A DNA stretch of 64,000 nucleotides, from assembly GCF_039830135.1 (NCBI RefSeq), contig NZ_CP156081.1, forward strand, positions 978,001 through 1,042,000, written 5' to 3'. The notes beneath the pieces were generated by a model. The model was not told where the DNA came from and did not search any database. It saw only the letters and a list, made by a program, of their open reading frames with translations. A program made the translations under genes and the position numbers. This document shows positions 62,943-64,000 of this stretch, piece by piece. Positions within the stretch are counted from its first letter, which is position 1; each line of letters starts with the position of its first letter. This stretch comes from Defluviimonas sp. SAOS-178_SWC. GTDB taxonomy: Bacteria > Pseudomonadota > Alphaproteobacteria > Rhodobacterales > Rhodobacteraceae.

Positions 62943-64000
62943 ATGGGGCGGGACTATCGGAAGGATATCGACGGATTGCGCGCGGTCGCGGTCCTGCCGG
63001 TCGTGCTCTATCACGCCGGCCTTGGCTTTGCCGGCGGATATGTCGGCGTCGACGTGTTCTTCGTCATCTCAGGTTATCTGATTGTCGGCCTGATCCACCA
63101 AGAGATGGTGGAGGAGCGGTTCTCGTTTCTCGATTTCTACGGTCGACGGATCCGGCGCCTTTACCCGGCGCTGTTTGTCGTGCTGGCGGCGGTCACGGCT
63201 TGGGCGATCTGGAAGATGCTGTGGGTGGACCTGATCGACTATGGTCGGAGCCTTCTGTCGGCCGTCGCCTATGTCTCCAACATCTACTTCTACGCGCAAA
63301 CTGGGTATTTCACCGAAGACGCGACGATCAAGCCACTCCTGCACACATGGTCGCTGGCGGTGGAGGAGCAATTCTATCTGGTCGCCCCCATTCTCCTGTT
63401 GCCGCTGGTCAGGTTTCTGTCGGCGCGGGGGCGGTTGGCGGTTCTGTCGGTCCTTGTCGTTCTGTCCTTCGCGGCGTGCGCCGTCGCAACGGGAAAGGAC
63501 CGGAACCTGACCTTCTACCTCGCGCCGTTCCGGGCGTGGGAACTGGGGCTCGGCGGGCTTCTGGCGCTGGCGCAGGCCGAAGGCATGCGGGCGCGGCGAT
63601 GGGTCGCCGAGGGCTGCGGGATCGCGGGGCTGGTGCTGATCGGCTATGCGGTTCTGACATTTCAGCGGTATCTGCCTTTTCCCGGCTGGCGCGCGGCGGT
63701 GCCCTGTCTCGGCGCCGCGCTGGTCATTCTTGCAGGGACGGTGCCCGGAACGCTGACCGGGCGGCTCCTCTCCCTCGGGCCGATGACCTTCGTGGGCAAG
63801 ATCTCCTACCCGCTTTACCTCTGGCATTGGCCGGTGATCGTGGCCGTGGTCTATGGCCGGCCCGATCCGCTCTCTGCCGGCGAGGCCTGGGGTATTGTCG
63901 GCGCAAGTCTCGTCCTGGCCACGCTGACATGGCGCTATGTCGAAAGGCCGGTGCGGACGGGGCGGGTACTGGCGGCGCGTCTGTCCCTGTTTGGCGCGGC
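62943..64000 (+). CDS. Acyltransferase 3 family membrane protein (OafA/YrhL-like), 3'-truncated
   Basis: The N-terminal 352 codons of a membrane acyltransferase; the frame remains open to the window edge. The conserved start DIDGLRAVAVLPVVLYHAG and the GVDVFFVISGYL segment mark the AT3 family. The LLHTWSLAVEEQFYLV segment is also typical. Such proteins acetylate or acylate surface polysaccharides, and some have a C-terminal SGNH domain, which would lie outside. It may modify the glycan of the locus at 720-18678, but it is far from it. Confidence 0.85.
   Translation, partial: MGRDYRKDIDGLRAVAVLPVVLYHAGLGFAGGYVGVDVFFVISGYLIVGLIHQEMVEERFSFLDFYGRRIRRLYPALFVVLAAVTAWAIWKMLWVDLIDYGRSLLSAVAYVSNIYFYAQTGYFTEDATIKPLLHTWSLAVEEQFYLVAPILLLPLVRFLSARGRLAVLSVLVVLSFAACAVATGKDRNLTFYLAPFRAWELGLGGLLALAQAEGMRARRWVAEGCGIAGLVLIGYAVLTFQRYLPFPGWRAAVPCLGAALVILAGTVPGTLTGRLLSLGPMTFVGKISYPLYLWHWPVIVAVVYGRPDPLSAGEAWGIVGASLVLATLTWRYVERPVRTGRVLAARLSLFGA

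Overview
The window looks like chromosomal DNA of an alphaproteobacterium, most likely a Rhodobacteraceae-type organism. The GC content is high (roughly 65% by eye) and coding is dense, with many overlapping start and stop codons. LysRS is of the class I (archaeal) type. Acs, Adk, a DUF4212 subunit and an ActP-type symporter lie in one run. A GC-rich extragenic palindrome of the sort I associate with Rhodobacterales follows the last gene of that run. I see no rRNA or tRNA genes, CRISPR array, insertion sequence or complete prophage.

Layout. 1-719: no gene recognised. 720-18678: a large surface-polysaccharide locus. A plus-strand run (720-11134) encodes a UDP-xylose synthase-like decarboxylase, an unknown polytopic protein, two GT2 glycosyltransferases, an LPG-synthase-like membrane protein, a FAD amine-oxidase-fold protein, a polysaccharide deacetylase, a Wzx-type flippase and a GT4 glycosyltransferase. 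A minus-strand run (15138-11131) encodes an NDP-sugar epimerase, a GT39-like membrane glycosyltransferase and a GMC oxidoreductase carrying a Cys4 motif. Plus-strand genes for a UDP-HexNAc 6-dehydrogenase and a second FAD protein follow. 18707-23952: a ferric-reductase-like membrane protein, an acyl-CoA thioesterase, a DUF4342 protein, three very small ORFs, a secreted protein and EttA. 24030-27490: an accessory patch with a compositionally distinct KAP-family P-loop NTPase, a GNAT acetyltransferase and a retron-type reverse transcriptase. 27598-41976: NadD, DacB, DadA, a TerB-like protein, class I LysRS, a CHAD protein, a DUF4864 protein, a beta-helix protein, a hybrid kinase, a PNPOx-fold protein, a SulP transporter and an AhpD-like protein. 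42356-51998: the acetate module (acs, adk, DUF4212, actP-like, CNBD-CBS-DUF294, unknown, response regulator, sensor-exonuclease fusion). 52066-64000: TruA, YcjX/YcjF-like, DUF2339, truncated haemoglobin, IleRS, a secreted protein, Ogt and a truncated acyltransferase.

Main discovery. The gene at 25999-27288 has retron RT hallmarks: YADD, a VTG triplet near the end of the RT domain and an NAxxH-like site. Immediately upstream on the same strand is an 18-nt inverted repeat (27305-27322 / 27438-27455; one G.U wobble). It encloses 115 nt that fold into two short hairpins and one longer stem-loop, the architecture of a retron msr-msd RNA with a1/a2 ends. A promoter-like sequence (27463-27490) would start transcription at the base of that stem. 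I see no recognised effector, so this is a candidate undescribed retron.

Other notable points: two paralogous Trp-containing microproteins (35 and 31 aa) sharing a C-terminal signature; a membrane sensor fused to a DEDDh exonuclease in the acetate operon; a low-GC patch inside the IleRS editing domain; and a hybrid kinase with a degenerate ATPase domain. Limits: all calls come from reading the sequence without database searches, and gene symbols are given only where the family is clear.
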